40,612 nucleotides of DNA from CAVVIO01 sp963748095. Its GTDB lineage: Bacteria; Bacteroidota; Bacteroidia; Bacteroidales; UBA10428. Of the stretch, positions 15,453 through 24,857 are shown in pieces. The notes under the pieces are model-generated. The model searched no databases. It was not told where the DNA came from and saw nothing but the letters and a program-made list of their open reading frames with translations. The translations under genes and the position numbers were made by a program. The DNA is taken from the NCBI GenBank assembly GCA_963748095.1, contig CAVVIO010000048.1:1-40612 (forward strand). Reading direction: 5' to 3'. The stretch's first letter is position 1; the number at the start of each line of letters is the position of its first letter.

Positions 15453-17780
15453 TTAGCTTAAATAGTCGGAAATATTTTTAAAAAGCTCTTTAAAATTAGA
15501 TTGTGTGTCCTGATCAAAATCTTTGATTGATAAATTATTATCCTGGGCATAATTCACAAAAGCTGATGCTAAAATAGTTCTTGAGATACTGTTATTTTCA
15601 ATATAATCGTGATTCGATTCTGTTATCCCTACCCTTTTGTTCAAAACATACTTTTTAAAATCAATAGTTGAAAAAATGTCTTCAATAGCAATGAAACTCT
15701 TATAAATAAATATTTTTTTATTAGCCTCTTTTTCGTCATCCAGAAATATAGTTTTTTTCAAATGTTCTTTCATGACACTGGATGCTTCATTATCCATTAA
15801 AAAAATGAAATACTCCAGCTTCCATCCTGTTAAAATATTGGTAAGTACCGGAATATCTGAAATGCCGGTTGCGGGAATAAAATGCATTTCACTTTCAGAG
15901 TTAAGCAACCGTGCAATGGTAACAAGATAATAATAGGTTACAGTATCTTCGATTACAATATTATTTTTCTGATGTATGAATTGTTGCTCATTTAACTTGA
16001 CACCCATTAAAGAATATATTGGAGAAAGAGTATCATTGGAAGCATCATGAAGGGAATTAATATCCAGAATAATTGTTTCGCTGGTTTCATCATCTTCATT
16101 TGCCCTTTGCACGGCAAGAATCCGATACAGTTTCTTAACATCTACCAGATGAGGTGAATGTGTGCAATAAAGAATCTGCATGTCATCTTTCAGGTCTTCA
16201 AACACTTTCAGCACATCTTCCTGGGCACGCGCATGCAGACTCAGTCCCGGTTCATCGATCAACAGTACCCTGCTTATGCTATTCTTTTTGGCTGTAGCTT
16301 TTAATTCGAGATAAAAAGATAGAAACCACCTGACTCCCCGACTGCGTTGTTTTGGATATAACCGTTCCGTTTGGTCCTTAATCCAGAATTCCAGATAAGG
16401 TTTTCCACTTTTTTCCGGTACGGTGTAATCGTAATGTTCGAGTTCGAAATTTAATCGTATTTTGTTATTCTTACCGACATTCTGCCGCCAGTAATCCTGA
16501 AAATTAATGGTAATTTCTCCATTGAGGTTTTCAATTTTCTGTTTTAAAATCCGGTGGTTTTTTTCCCTGAAAAAATCCGGAGTCAATCCGGAAACCAATA
16601 GAAAATTCATGGCAGCTTTATAACCTTCCGCATTTACATTTTCTGCCAATACATCTTCCAGATCTATTTTATTCGGCAACAAACTGCTGAAATCTTCAAA
16701 AAACTCAAAATAAGGTATATATTCAAACAATTCTTTACCTATATCTTCAGCATTATAATACTTCTTATCTTCTTCCAGTTCTCTTATAGTTTCGCTTTCA
16801 GCAACTTTCAGGCTTTTACCCTCCAAAACTTTTGCGGCTATAGTCCGCTGTACAGTCAGGTCATTATGAGATTGAAAATATGCAGCATTTGCCTCACGAT
16901 AATTTGTTTTAGCCTGTGTGAGCTTAACAAATGCGGCCCTTTTTTCTTTCTCATTGGTACACATTTCCTGGTAATGTTCAACGTCTTTAAGCTCAATATA
17001 AAGCTCATCAAGTTTTATTTTGTTATTTTCAAAATTCTCAACTGCTTCATTACACAACTTGCACACACTTACTTTTTCCGATAATTCCTGTGTGCGTGTT
17101 TTTTTCTCTTCATAAAATTTGACTTTTTCATGAAATTCAGCTTCCTTTTGAGAAAAATATTTTTCAGTTGATGTAAAGTGTTGTTGTGCAATTAATTTAT
17201 CATCCGGTTTTTTGGCCTTTCTTAAGGCTTTTTTTGCTTCTTCAAGTTTAAGGTGGGCATCGTTAAATTGAACCTGTATATCTTCTTTTTCTTTTTCGGC
17301 TAATTCCAGATCACGTACAACTGAATCAGCTTCACTTAACAAATTATTAATTTCTTCCTGGGTTCGTTTCTCAATTTCCTTCTTATCATTTTCTTTGTCA
17401 TTATAATACTTCAGCACATCTTCTTCCCCAATCCATAACCTGCTCGATTTATCTTCTTCCCAGTTTCGAACAAGAATCACTTCATCCTTCTTTTCAATAA
17501 TTTTAACAAGTTCATGAGGTAATAAACTAAAATCCAATATTTTATTTAGTTTTTCATGCTCAAGTTGAAATTTGCATTCAACAACCGGTAATGACAAATC
17601 GCTGCGTAAAACATCATCAGAAATCACTCCTTCATAAAAACTTTTCAATGCTTCTAACACAGAAGTTTTTCCCGATTCATTTTGGCCAATAAGCGCGGTA
17701 ATATTATCATAGGCAAGTGAGTTCCACCCGGAATCAACAATGGATCGGTAATTCTTTATCCTGAAAGCTTTTAATTTCAT
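15453..17780 (-). CDS. OLD-like ATPase with long coiled coil, CxxC hook and degenerate TOPRIM
   Basis: A 775-residue ABC/SMC-like ATPase. Walker A is GQNESGKTS (32-40). The signature-like stretch is RSRGVRWFLSF (479-489). Walker B is RVLLIDEPGLSLH (504-516), with the H-loop histidine at 541 (CTHSPH). Between the ATPase halves, residues about 128-310 form two coiled-coil arms. C240 and C243 (VCKLCNEA) sit between the arms, the place and spacing of the Rad50/SbcC zinc hook. The C-terminus (about 605-710) resembles the TOPRIM part of OLD-family nucleases: NIVIEDTVTYYYL (E611), PATGISDIPVL and FLMDNEASS (D663, E665), where DND would be usual. Such proteins often act in DNA repair or phage defence. 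No helicase, RT or other known defence partner is next to it. Confidence 0.8.
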   Translation of the reverse strand: MKLKAFRIKNYRSIVDSGWNSLAYDNITALIGQNESGKTSVLEALKSFYEGVISDDVLRSDLSLPVVECKFQLEHEKLNKILDFSLLPHELVKIIEKKDEVILVRNWEEDKSSRLWIGEEDVLKYYNDKENDKKEIEKRTQEEINNLLSEADSVVRDLELAEKEKEDIQVQFNDAHLKLEEAKKALRKAKKPDDKLIAQQHFTSTEKYFSQKEAEFHEKVKFYEEKKTRTQELSEKVSVCKLCNEAVENFENNKIKLDELYIELKDVEHYQEMCTNEKEKRAAFVKLTQAKTNYREANAAYFQSHNDLTVQRTIAAKVLEGKSLKVAESETIRELEEDKKYYNAEDIGKELFEYIPYFEFFEDFSSLLPNKIDLEDVLAENVNAEGYKAAMNFLLVSGLTPDFFREKNHRILKQKIENLNGEITINFQDYWRQNVGKNNKIRLNFELEHYDYTVPEKSGKPYLEFWIKDQTERLYPKQRSRGVRWFLSFYLELKATAKKNSISRVLLIDEPGLSLHARAQEDVLKVFEDLKDDMQILYCTHSPHLVDVKKLYRILAVQRANEDDETSETIILDINSLHDASNDTLSPIYSLMGVKLNEQQFIHQKNNIVIEDTVTYYYLVTIARLLNSESEMHFIPATGISDIPVLTNILTGWKLEYFIFLMDNEASSVMKEHLKKTIFLDDEKEANKKIFIYKSFIAIEDIFSTIDFKKYVLNKRVGITESNHDYIENNSISRTILASAFVNYAQDNNLSIKDFDQDTQSNFKELFKNISDYLS

Positions 17781-17894
17781 AGGTCTAGTAGTACTGTTTT
17801 ATTTTCATATTACTTTACTGTATACCTGTTTCATGTGTCAGCAGTTACGGAAATTCACTAAAAAAATTACTTTATTACTTATATGTTTGATTAT

Positions 17895-18728
17895 TCAATC
17901 GTTAACGTGATAACGGAACCCGATAACCAGCACATCGTCAAGTTGGGGCAAATCCCCTTTCCATTCGTAAAATGCTTTCGTAAGTTCCTCTTCCTGCTTT
18001 TCCATAGGGTAATTATGAATTTTCATCAACAAATCCCGGAAAGGCTGGTATTTGAACTTTTTCCCAAAAGAACCACCAAATTGATCTGCAAAACCATCAG
18101 AAAACAGATAAATGCAATCATTTTCTTTTAGATCCACAACATTAGTTTTAAAGCTTTTTTCTTCATAAGCGGCAATACCAATCGGCATTTTATCCCCCTG
18201 AATTACCACGAGCTCATCATTCTGAATGATATACAACGGATTAAATGCTCCAGAAAATTCAAGTTTGTGTTCTTCGGTATTAATCCGGCATAGTGTCATG
18301 TCTATCCCATCTTTTTGTTCATTCTCTTCACCTGTCTGGTTCAATGCCTTCATGACATATTCACGAAGTTGATTCAAAATACCACCCGTACTTGGATAAT
18401 ATGCTTTATCAATAATTTCCTTGAGAAAAGAAATTCCCAAAATACTCATAAAAGCACCCGGAACACCATGGCCTGTGCAATCTGCAACAGCCACTATCAG
18501 TTCCGATTTTTTTCTTGAAAACCAGTAAAAATCACCACTTACAATATCTTTTGGTTTAAAAAAAATGAAATGATCCGGGATAATTGTTTGTATGTAACTC
18601 ATGTCTGGCAAGAGAGCTGATTGAATATAGCTTGCATATTTAATACTTTCAGTCAGTTCCTTCCGTTGCCTGGATATCTCCTCTTTTTGGAGATTTAGTT
18701 CAGCTTGTAGTTCCTTTTCTGAGGTCAT
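17895..18728 (-). CDS. SpoIIE/PP2C-family serine phosphatase
   Basis: A 277-residue protein. A short N-terminal coiled coil (about 3-30) is followed by a PP2C-type phosphatase with metal-binding aspartates in VSGDFYWF (D66), VADCTGHGVPGAFMS (D83), LFSDGFADQFGG (about 210) and LDDVLVIG (about 262). SpoIIE-like phosphatases dephosphorylate anti-sigma-factor antagonists or adaptor proteins. In Bacteroidota many follow a sensor or TPR domain; this one has only the coiled coil, so a partner protein probably supplies the signal. It lies 114 bp upstream of the ATPase on the same strand. The 325-bp spacer upstream (18729-19053) shows nothing else. Confidence 0.9.
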   Translation of the reverse strand: MTSEKELQAELNLQKEEISRQRKELTESIKYASYIQSALLPDMSYIQTIIPDHFIFFKPKDIVSGDFYWFSRKKSELIVAVADCTGHGVPGAFMSILGISFLKEIIDKAYYPSTGGILNQLREYVMKALNQTGEENEQKDGIDMTLCRINTEEHKLEFSGAFNPLYIIQNDELVVIQGDKMPIGIAAYEEKSFKTNVVDLKENDCIYLFSDGFADQFGGSFGKKFKYQPFRDLLMKIHNYPMEKQEEELTKAFYEWKGDLPQLDDVLVIGFRYHVND

Positions 18729-19053
18729 AAAGGATTATCTTAAATATTCGTGTTCAAATTATTCTGACTTTACGAGACACCGCTCAACATTATTCAATCC
18801 TCAGTAACCTTTTTGACGAACTGACGTAAAACGAATGTCAACCTTTGATTATTGTATACAAAAACTTTAATACCTTAGATTAAACGGATCAATTCAAAGA
18901 TAAATAAAAATGAATTTAGTTGGACAAATAGAACATTAGGAAAAATTGATTTGAGATTTTACCTGTTGTGTTTTTAACAACAAAGCAACTTAAAACAGAT
19001 TCGGAATGAGTATGCACCACTTAATAAGCCTATAAAAAAACGAAGTTTTACAT

Positions 19054-19188
19054 ATGCTGCTGATCATCTTCTACATATTTATACTTTCCTTTATTATACT
19101 GGTGCTATTTATTCATTTCGCACCTGAATACATAGAAATGGAAGATGGTTCGATGATACCCCGCGAAAAGAAAAAATTTAAAAATTAG
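19054..19188 (+). CDS. Small membrane protein, 44 residues
   Basis: The frame gives MLLIIFYIFILSFIILVLFI, then HFAPEYIEMEDGSMIPREKK and KFKN. There is one strong transmembrane helix at the N-terminus and a charged tail outside the membrane with a basic end. Its last 11 bp overlap the 3' end of the convergent propeller-protein gene. No clear ribosome site is present, as is usual in Bacteroidota. The clean helix-then-charged-tail design supports a real small protein of unknown function. Confidence 0.5.
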   Translation: MLLIIFYIFILSFIILVLFIHFAPEYIEMEDGSMIPREKKKFKN

Positions 19189-21145
19189 TTCCTGAATATT
19201 TAGCTAGAAGCATGTCCCCTGTCGAATAAAGAATCAGGATATTCTTCTGTTTGTCTTCACAAATACCTGCTGGTATTGCGGGAAGAGCAATGGATAACTT
19301 CCCGATTATTTCTCCATTTTGACTGATGTTGTCCACTTCACTGTTTGCTGATGAAAATCCCCCAATCAATATTGTACCATTACTCAGCAAAGTTGATGTA
19401 ATATGTGTTAATTGAGAATTATTGTCAAACAGTTTTTCAAGACTTTTTTTACCGGTTGCATTATAACTGCAAATGACATTCGTTGTACTGTCTCTGGTGC
19501 CTAAACAAAAATATTGACCGGAAGGGCTGCTAATCAAAGAAAACAGACTGTCACCAGCCGGTTGAAGATTTTCCCATTGGATATATCCTTTTGGGTTAGT
19601 GCTCACGATCCAATTCCCCGCTACCAAGCCCATATTCAATCCCTGATCAATGATTATTGAATTTATTGGTTTATCGGTAGTATAAATTCTTTTCCATATT
19701 CTTTTGCCATTGTCATTCAGTATTGCCAACGCTCCTTTAATTACTGATGAATCATTCGGTTCACTGCCCCCCAGGATTATATTATCACCCCCATCAATAC
19801 AGATAGTGGCAACTTTAAATTTTCCGAGGCTTCTGTTCCATAACATTTTTCCGTCCTGATCGAGTTTAAATATCCATGATTCTTTCGAAGAAGAATCGGC
19901 AGATAAATAAGTATATCCGGCCAGTACAATTTCATCTTTTGAGTTTATCACAATTTTAGAAACGTGGTCCTCAAAATTTTTTCCATAAAATTTATTCCAG
20001 ATCATCTTCCCATCTGAGTTCAGTTTCAGAACCCAGGCATCGTAACTGGTTGAATCGGTTTGTTTTGCTGACCCGGCAATTATATAATCATTATTGGAAG
20101 TTACAGCAATGTCACCTGCACGCTCTGTATTTTGATAATTATCAAATGCCCTGGCCCACAACATATTATTTCCTGCGATATGCAGGTCGGATGCCGACTT
20201 CATACCCAGATCCAGTGACTTCAAATTGAAGATATCTATATATTGCTCACCAGCCGGATAATTCCTTATAAAATTATCATAAGCTTCCAATGATTGTATT
20301 CTTTTTGCATATTCATAAAGCAGTTTTTGCTGCATTACTTTAGCATCCGCCACTTCCAGTGCGTCGGGATATTTATCGATGAAACCGGCAAATGCTTCCA
20401 TGGTATTTGCTTTTTTTGCATTTTTAAAAGCCAGTGAATTCCTGGCCTTCAATGCTGCCTGGAAATCGAGCGCTCCCGGGTATTGTTTCATATAGGCATT
20501 GTAGGCATCTATTGTATTTTTTTGCTGAACTTCTTTAAATGCCAGCTCATCGCGATATTTCAGGGCTTTTTTGATTTGAGCAGCATCGGGAAAGTGTTCT
20601 ATAAAATACTCGTAACCTTCCAGGGTATTTTGTTTTTCATACTTTCTGAATTCCAGTTGGTTCTTAATGTGCACTACGTTCTCGTAATATTTGAAATCGG
20701 GAAAATTCCGTATTACAGCATAAGCTATGGCCAGATTATTTTCTTCGCGTACGTATTTAATGAGTTTATTCTCTATGCCATCTATTGCCATTTGGATTTT
20801 TTTCTTTACCGGCCGACTTGTTTTTCGAATTTCGGTATTCATAAAATATTCTCCGATTGTTTCAATATCGTCCTGGGAAAGGCTATTTATATTTTTACTC
20901 GTTCTAACAGCATATTTCCATGAATTCACCAGGTTAAAACCAGTATAATTCGTATCAGCGTAAATTAATGCCATTCCTAAATTTGCAGCAGGTCCAAGGC
21001 TATCAGCTTCCAGAATTTTTTGAAACGATTCTACAGCTTTTTCATAGTCAGGTTTTTCGAGTTGCTTATATGCTCTTTTTACATTTTGTCCGTTTGTAGT
21101 AACAAAAAGTAAAACAAATATGGATAGAAAAAAGAATTGTTTCAT
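19178..21145 (-). CDS. Secreted protein: TPR-like repeats plus C-terminal beta-propeller
   Basis: A 655-residue protein. Residues 1-19 are a signal peptide. Residues 20-75 resemble a TPR. Residues about 160-305 hold four to five degenerate repeats of about 38 residues, each with an aromatic-Ile/Met-x-x-Tyr/Phe-Pro core (FIEHFPDA, YMKQYPGA, FIDKYPDA, FIRNYPAG). From about 325 there is a beta-propeller of repeats with patterns such as DAWVLKLNSDGKMIWNKFYG, ESWIFKLDQDGKMLWN and LAILNDNGKRIWK. The protein probably sits at the outer membrane or periplasm and binds partners. It lies 33 bp downstream of the SprB-OmpA gene on the same strand, suggesting they work together at the cell surface. Confidence 0.8.
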   Translation of the reverse strand: MKQFFFLSIFVLLFVTTNGQNVKRAYKQLEKPDYEKAVESFQKILEADSLGPAANLGMALIYADTNYTGFNLVNSWKYAVRTSKNINSLSQDDIETIGEYFMNTEIRKTSRPVKKKIQMAIDGIENKLIKYVREENNLAIAYAVIRNFPDFKYYENVVHIKNQLEFRKYEKQNTLEGYEYFIEHFPDAAQIKKALKYRDELAFKEVQQKNTIDAYNAYMKQYPGALDFQAALKARNSLAFKNAKKANTMEAFAGFIDKYPDALEVADAKVMQQKLLYEYAKRIQSLEAYDNFIRNYPAGEQYIDIFNLKSLDLGMKSASDLHIAGNNMLWARAFDNYQNTERAGDIAVTSNNDYIIAGSAKQTDSTSYDAWVLKLNSDGKMIWNKFYGKNFEDHVSKIVINSKDEIVLAGYTYLSADSSSKESWIFKLDQDGKMLWNRSLGKFKVATICIDGGDNIILGGSEPNDSSVIKGALAILNDNGKRIWKRIYTTDKPINSIIIDQGLNMGLVAGNWIVSTNPKGYIQWENLQPAGDSLFSLISSPSGQYFCLGTRDSTTNVICSYNATGKKSLEKLFDNNSQLTHITSTLLSNGTILIGGFSSANSEVDNISQNGEIIGKLSIALPAIPAGICEDKQKNILILYSTGDMLLAKYSGTNF

Positions 21146-21178
21146 GGAGTCGTAAATATTACATGCAGTTAGACAATA

Positions 21179-22579
21179 TTATTTTTTAAGCAGAGTAAAC
21201 TCCACACGACGGTTAACAGCTTTGCCATCTTCTGTAAAGTTGGTATCAATAGGTTTGCTTTCCCCGTACCCCACTGCCCGCATACGGTCCGGGCTAATAC
21301 CTTTCTGAACAAGGTAAGCAACTACGGCTTTTGCCCTTCCTTCTGATAATTTTTGGTTATAGGCTTCAGATCCTTCATTGTCAGTATGACCGGATATTTC
21401 TATTAAATGAATATTATTGTCAAGAATAAAATCAGCTACCTTATCCAGCTCGGGGTAAGATTGCGGTAACAGATTGGTTTTGTTAAAAGCAAAAAATATA
21501 TTCTTAAGAACGATGGAAGCACCTTCTTCTATGTTAACCAATCCTTCGTCTTCCTCCTGTTTCGGAATTTCAGGTTCTTTAAAAACCACTGATCCTGTTG
21601 ACTTACAGTTATATGAATCACTCGCAGTATATCTATATGTACCTGCAGGTAAATGGCTTAATTCTACCCCTGTCATACCATTCGACCAATCTACCGAATA
21701 AGGAGGTGTTCCTCCGAGCATTCCCAGTTTTATATGCCCGTCATTAATAATTTCTTTGATTTTCCCTGTGGCAGGATCTACTCCACCACTATAAGTAGTA
21801 TCGATAAAATTAGCTTCAAAATCGTGCTGTACACAAGGACAATCCGTACAATTATCCAACGGTTTGATTACCACATCATCAAAATAATAATAAGCATAAG
21901 CCTTATTTCGCAAATTGACCATATTCTTATCGGTAACCACATAGTTGGTGTTTTCATAGGATTTAAAATTTCCGATTATGAAAAACCGCTCACCTCCCTT
22001 TGCCGTGTATACAGTACACATTGTTTCCCAATCATCGATATTATCCAGAAAAAGCCCTTCCTGGTTATTAATCTGGGGTTTATAGGGTAAATTAACTTTC
22101 AGGTCGTTCTCAATTTTTATTTCACTGAAAAACAAACTAATCTGATCCACAGCAAATTTTGAATAAGATGCCAGTTTGTAAGCATAAGAGACGCAATACT
22201 GCTTTCCTTTTACCATAGGTTCGCTAAGCATCCCCTGGATGTATTCCCGGTAACTATCATCGGTACCACTGAGTATGGCTCCGACATATCCGTCACCTGT
22301 AGCTGGTTCACTAACCCCTGCAAAATTCTTAGGGACACCAACATTTTTCGGACTACAGCGATTGAAGTAATCGGGTGTTGCTGCTGTGGGGTATGTCCAA
22401 TCCGGAAGCAGCTTATGTGAAAGATCCAAAGGAGTATAATCGGATGGACATTCATAATACTTTTCAAAACTGTAATTTTTAACCATATTTTCAGCCTGTG
22501 AAAAGGCCGGAATATTACCGATTAAACAAACACTAGTACAAAATATTACGGCGATTATTTTGGAAGAATAGTTTACCAT
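21179..22579 (-). CDS. Outer-membrane OmpA-family protein with SprB repeat
   Basis: A 466-residue protein. A signal peptide ends near residue 28 (PAFSQA). Residues about 30-250 form a beta-rich, galactose-binding-like domain (NYSFEKYYECPSDY start and a YYFDDVVIKPLDNC strand). Residues about 268-330 are an SprB repeat (GGTPPYSVDWSNGMTG, LPAGTYRYTASD), a module named from the gliding adhesin SprB. The C-terminal OmpA domain (about 345-466) has IFFAFNKTNLLPQS, ISGHTDNEGSEAYN and the NRRVEF end that bind peptidoglycan. It anchors a surface module to the wall. It is the first gene of a probable two-gene operon with the TPR/propeller protein. Confidence 0.9.
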   Translation of the reverse strand: MVNYSSKIIAVIFCTSVCLIGNIPAFSQAENMVKNYSFEKYYECPSDYTPLDLSHKLLPDWTYPTAATPDYFNRCSPKNVGVPKNFAGVSEPATGDGYVGAILSGTDDSYREYIQGMLSEPMVKGKQYCVSYAYKLASYSKFAVDQISLFFSEIKIENDLKVNLPYKPQINNQEGLFLDNIDDWETMCTVYTAKGGERFFIIGNFKSYENTNYVVTDKNMVNLRNKAYAYYYFDDVVIKPLDNCTDCPCVQHDFEANFIDTTYSGGVDPATGKIKEIINDGHIKLGMLGGTPPYSVDWSNGMTGVELSHLPAGTYRYTASDSYNCKSTGSVVFKEPEIPKQEEDEGLVNIEEGASIVLKNIFFAFNKTNLLPQSYPELDKVADFILDNNIHLIEISGHTDNEGSEAYNQKLSEGRAKAVVAYLVQKGISPDRMRAVGYGESKPIDTNFTEDGKAVNRRVEFTLLKK

Positions 22580-22695
22580 AAAACAGTCATTTAGGAATTA
22601 AAAATAGGCCGGCTTAAATTTAACTAAATTTCAGTAACCTCATAGTAAATGTATTCAATAAATACTGAAAATATAGAAATTCCAGACTTTTTAAA

Positions 22696-23730
22696 TCAGC
22701 TGACTTTTAACAGCGCTTTATTTATTTTTTTTACGAATCCGGGACCTTCGTAAATAAATCCGGTGTATACCTGGATGAGGGTTGCTCCAGCTTTAATTTT
22801 CTCTATCGCATCCTGAACAGTCATAATTCCTCCGACCCCGATAACAGGAATTTTTCCATCCGATTTTTTAGTAATATATCGAATAACTTCAGTAGAACGG
22901 TTTGTAAGTGGCTGACCACTTAAGCCTCCATTACCAATTTTATTCACTTTCCTGATGTCTGTCTCCAGATAGTTTCGCTGAATGGTAGTATTGGTTGCCA
23001 CTATACCGTCGATTCCAATTTTAAAATGTATGTCGATAACCTGGTCCAGTTGATTATCATTCAGATCAGGTGAAATCTTAAGCAAAATGGGCCTGTAAAC
23101 AGATTGTCCTTTTCGGAGAGCAACTAAACGCCCAAGTATCTTCTCCAGGGCTTTCTGATCCTGAAGTTCGCTTAAATCGGTTATATTCGGGCAACTAACG
23201 TTTACAACGAAATAATCTACATAATTATATAGTTCCCGGAAACAATATTCATAATCCTCAACAGCCTTTTCATTAGGGGTTAATGTATTTTTACCAATAT
23301 TTCCTCCTATTATCAGTCCCTGTTTTCTTTTTTTAAGATTTTTTATAGCTTCATGAACACCTATATTATTAAATCCCATCCGATTGATCAGTGCATTATC
23401 TTTAGTAAGCCTGAAAGAACGGGGTTTTGGGTTTCCGGGTTGCCCTTTGGGAGTAATGGTTCCAACTTCGATAAAAGAAAATCCAAAGGATGAAAATTCA
23501 TTGAAAAAAGTTCCATTTTTATCAAAACCAGCTGCCAATCCCACCGGATTGCTAAACTCCATTCCCATGAATTCTCTTTTCAAATTGGGATGATTAACTT
23601 TGAAAAATTTGCTTATTATGGCACTTATTCCAGGTATTCTAAAACTAATTTTTATAACAACAACTATAAAATGATGAACCAATTCGGGAGGGAATAAAAA
23701 TAATACTGGTCGGATAATATACTTATACAT
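22696..23730 (-). CDS. pyrD: Dihydroorotate dehydrogenase (quinone), class 2
   Basis: Catalyses the fourth step of pyrimidine synthesis, oxidising dihydroorotate with quinone at the inner membrane. The N-terminal amphipathic extension (about 1-45, including LFPPELVHHFIV) marks class 2. FMN and substrate motifs include GLAAGFDKNG, EVGTITPKGQPGNPKPR, NRMGFNN and GVGGI. The catalytic-base loop reads VNVSCPN with C180. Class 2 enzymes typically have Ser here and class 1 enzymes have Cys, so this is a mixed signature. The length of 344 residues is normal. Confidence 0.96.
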   Translation of the reverse strand: MYKYIIRPVLFLFPPELVHHFIVVVIKISFRIPGISAIISKFFKVNHPNLKREFMGMEFSNPVGLAAGFDKNGTFFNEFSSFGFSFIEVGTITPKGQPGNPKPRSFRLTKDNALINRMGFNNIGVHEAIKNLKKRKQGLIIGGNIGKNTLTPNEKAVEDYEYCFRELYNYVDYFVVNVSCPNITDLSELQDQKALEKILGRLVALRKGQSVYRPILLKISPDLNDNQLDQVIDIHFKIGIDGIVATNTTIQRNYLETDIRKVNKIGNGGLSGQPLTNRSTEVIRYITKKSDGKIPVIGVGGIMTVQDAIEKIKAGATLIQVYTGFIYEGPGFVKKINKALLKVS

Positions 23731-23743
23731 ACGACATTTTTGG

Positions 23744-23751
23744 CAAAGATA
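23744..23751 (-). promoter_or_regulatory. Candidate pyrD -7 element
   Basis: On the minus strand, TATCTTTG lies 13 bp upstream of the pyrD ATG, an exact TAnnTTTG match. The upstream -33 match is poor. If used, the transcript leader would be only about 7 nt long. Confidence 0.4.
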
Positions 23752-23768
23752 ATTAAGTTGAATAATTA

Positions 23769-24233
23769 TCAGTGAACAGAAGGATTATATTCTTCAAATG
23801 ATCCATCTGCATAGAAAATAATGACTTTTTTAATCGATTGTCTTGTTTTGTAAGGTTTTTCCACCGTTTTTACGTCAGAAGGAGAAATAGTACTTTTCTC
23901 ATCAGCAGGAATTTCCAATTTCTCTTCCTTAGCACTTACATGTTTTTGTTCGGCACCAATGTCCTCCTTATTACTGCTAAATAAATCAAGTTCTTTATAT
24001 TTATCTGAAGAAACGGGGTTAACGGTCTTATACATTTCACCTTTACCGGTTATCAGCCATTCAGCATTCAAATTCGCGTAATTTTCTAATATTTTATTGA
24101 TAAAATCAAAACTTGGTTTATTACGACCACTCAGAATATGAGAAATACTTGACCGTTGCACCCCGATTTCGTCAGCAAATCGGGTAGCAGTAAGATTATT
24201 TATGGATAAAAATTTTAATAAACGGTCTTTCAT
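23769..24233 (-). CDS. XRE-family transcriptional regulator
   Basis: The ATG at 24233 gives MKDRLLKFLSINNLTATRFA, followed by a helix-turn-helix (EIGVQRSSISHILSGRNKPS, about residues 22-41) and the family-typical AEWLITGKGEMY. The frame opens further upstream (24296), but that stretch overlaps operator-like palindromes, so the later start is preferred. The middle (about 75-130) is a charged, flexible linker. The C-terminal patch KKVIIFYADGSFEEYNPS is common in Bacteroidota regulators of this type. The protein is 154 residues. An array of TTACATATGTAA-like sites starts 6 bp upstream of the ATG, strongly suggesting self-repression. Confidence 0.9.
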   Translation of the reverse strand: MKDRLLKFLSINNLTATRFADEIGVQRSSISHILSGRNKPSFDFINKILENYANLNAEWLITGKGEMYKTVNPVSSDKYKELDLFSSNKEDIGAEQKHVSAKEEKLEIPADEKSTISPSDVKTVEKPYKTRQSIKKVIIFYADGSFEEYNPSVH

Positions 24234-24238
24234 TCTAT

Positions 24239-24319
24239 TTACAAATGTAATATATTTTAAAATAACATATGTAATCTTATTGTTAACATATGGCAATTAT
24301 ATGCAGTTTACATATGTAA
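24239..24319. promoter_or_regulatory. Cluster of TTACATATGTAA-like palindromes (XRE operator candidates)
   Basis: Four sites: TTACAAATGTAA 24239-24250, TAACATATGTAA 24263-24274, TTAACATATGGC 24283-24294 (one arm degenerate) and the perfect 12-bp palindrome TTACATATGTAA 24308-24319. Spacing between starts is 20-25 bp, about two helical turns. They cover the region just upstream of the XRE start codon. Confidence 0.65.
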
Positions 24320-24857
24320 TGCTAGGTGGATTTAGTGATTAGTAACTGTGCACTTATATTTAGCATTGTTTTTTATGCTTTCATTCAAATTTCTATGTTT
24401 TTAAATTATTAATTAATAAGTAATTGTCACAATTTCCTGGTATTTTATGAAATTTATTGACTGATATTCTACCGAATTACCTTTCATAATATATTAATTG
24501 CAAATTGGATGATGATCAGGGAGGTTTAATCAGGAATTTCTCTCCTATCCTGCCCTAATAGCCGATTAATCAGCATTATTGTAACAGGAATGTTTTTTTT
24601 ATTGACTTTAATGGCTATTTAAATGTAAGTTCGAATTAAATATAATGGACCTTGAACTCGTTTGATTAATTAGTTAATATATATAATTTATATAAAAAAC
24701 TGGTTTATAACATTTTATAAGTATATATCATGCATTCTTTAGAAGTTATATTCCATTTTCAATTAAATATTTCAATTTTTACTTGCATTAAAACATATAA
24801 TATACTGGTTATAAGTTATATATACTAATCAAATTAGCAATTCACATTTATAAACAT

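Noticed and set aside
15453..18728. ATPase plus PP2C phosphatase as a defence operon
   Set aside because: The 114-bp gap and the common signalling role of SpoIIE-like phosphatases in Bacteroidota give no real support for a joint system.
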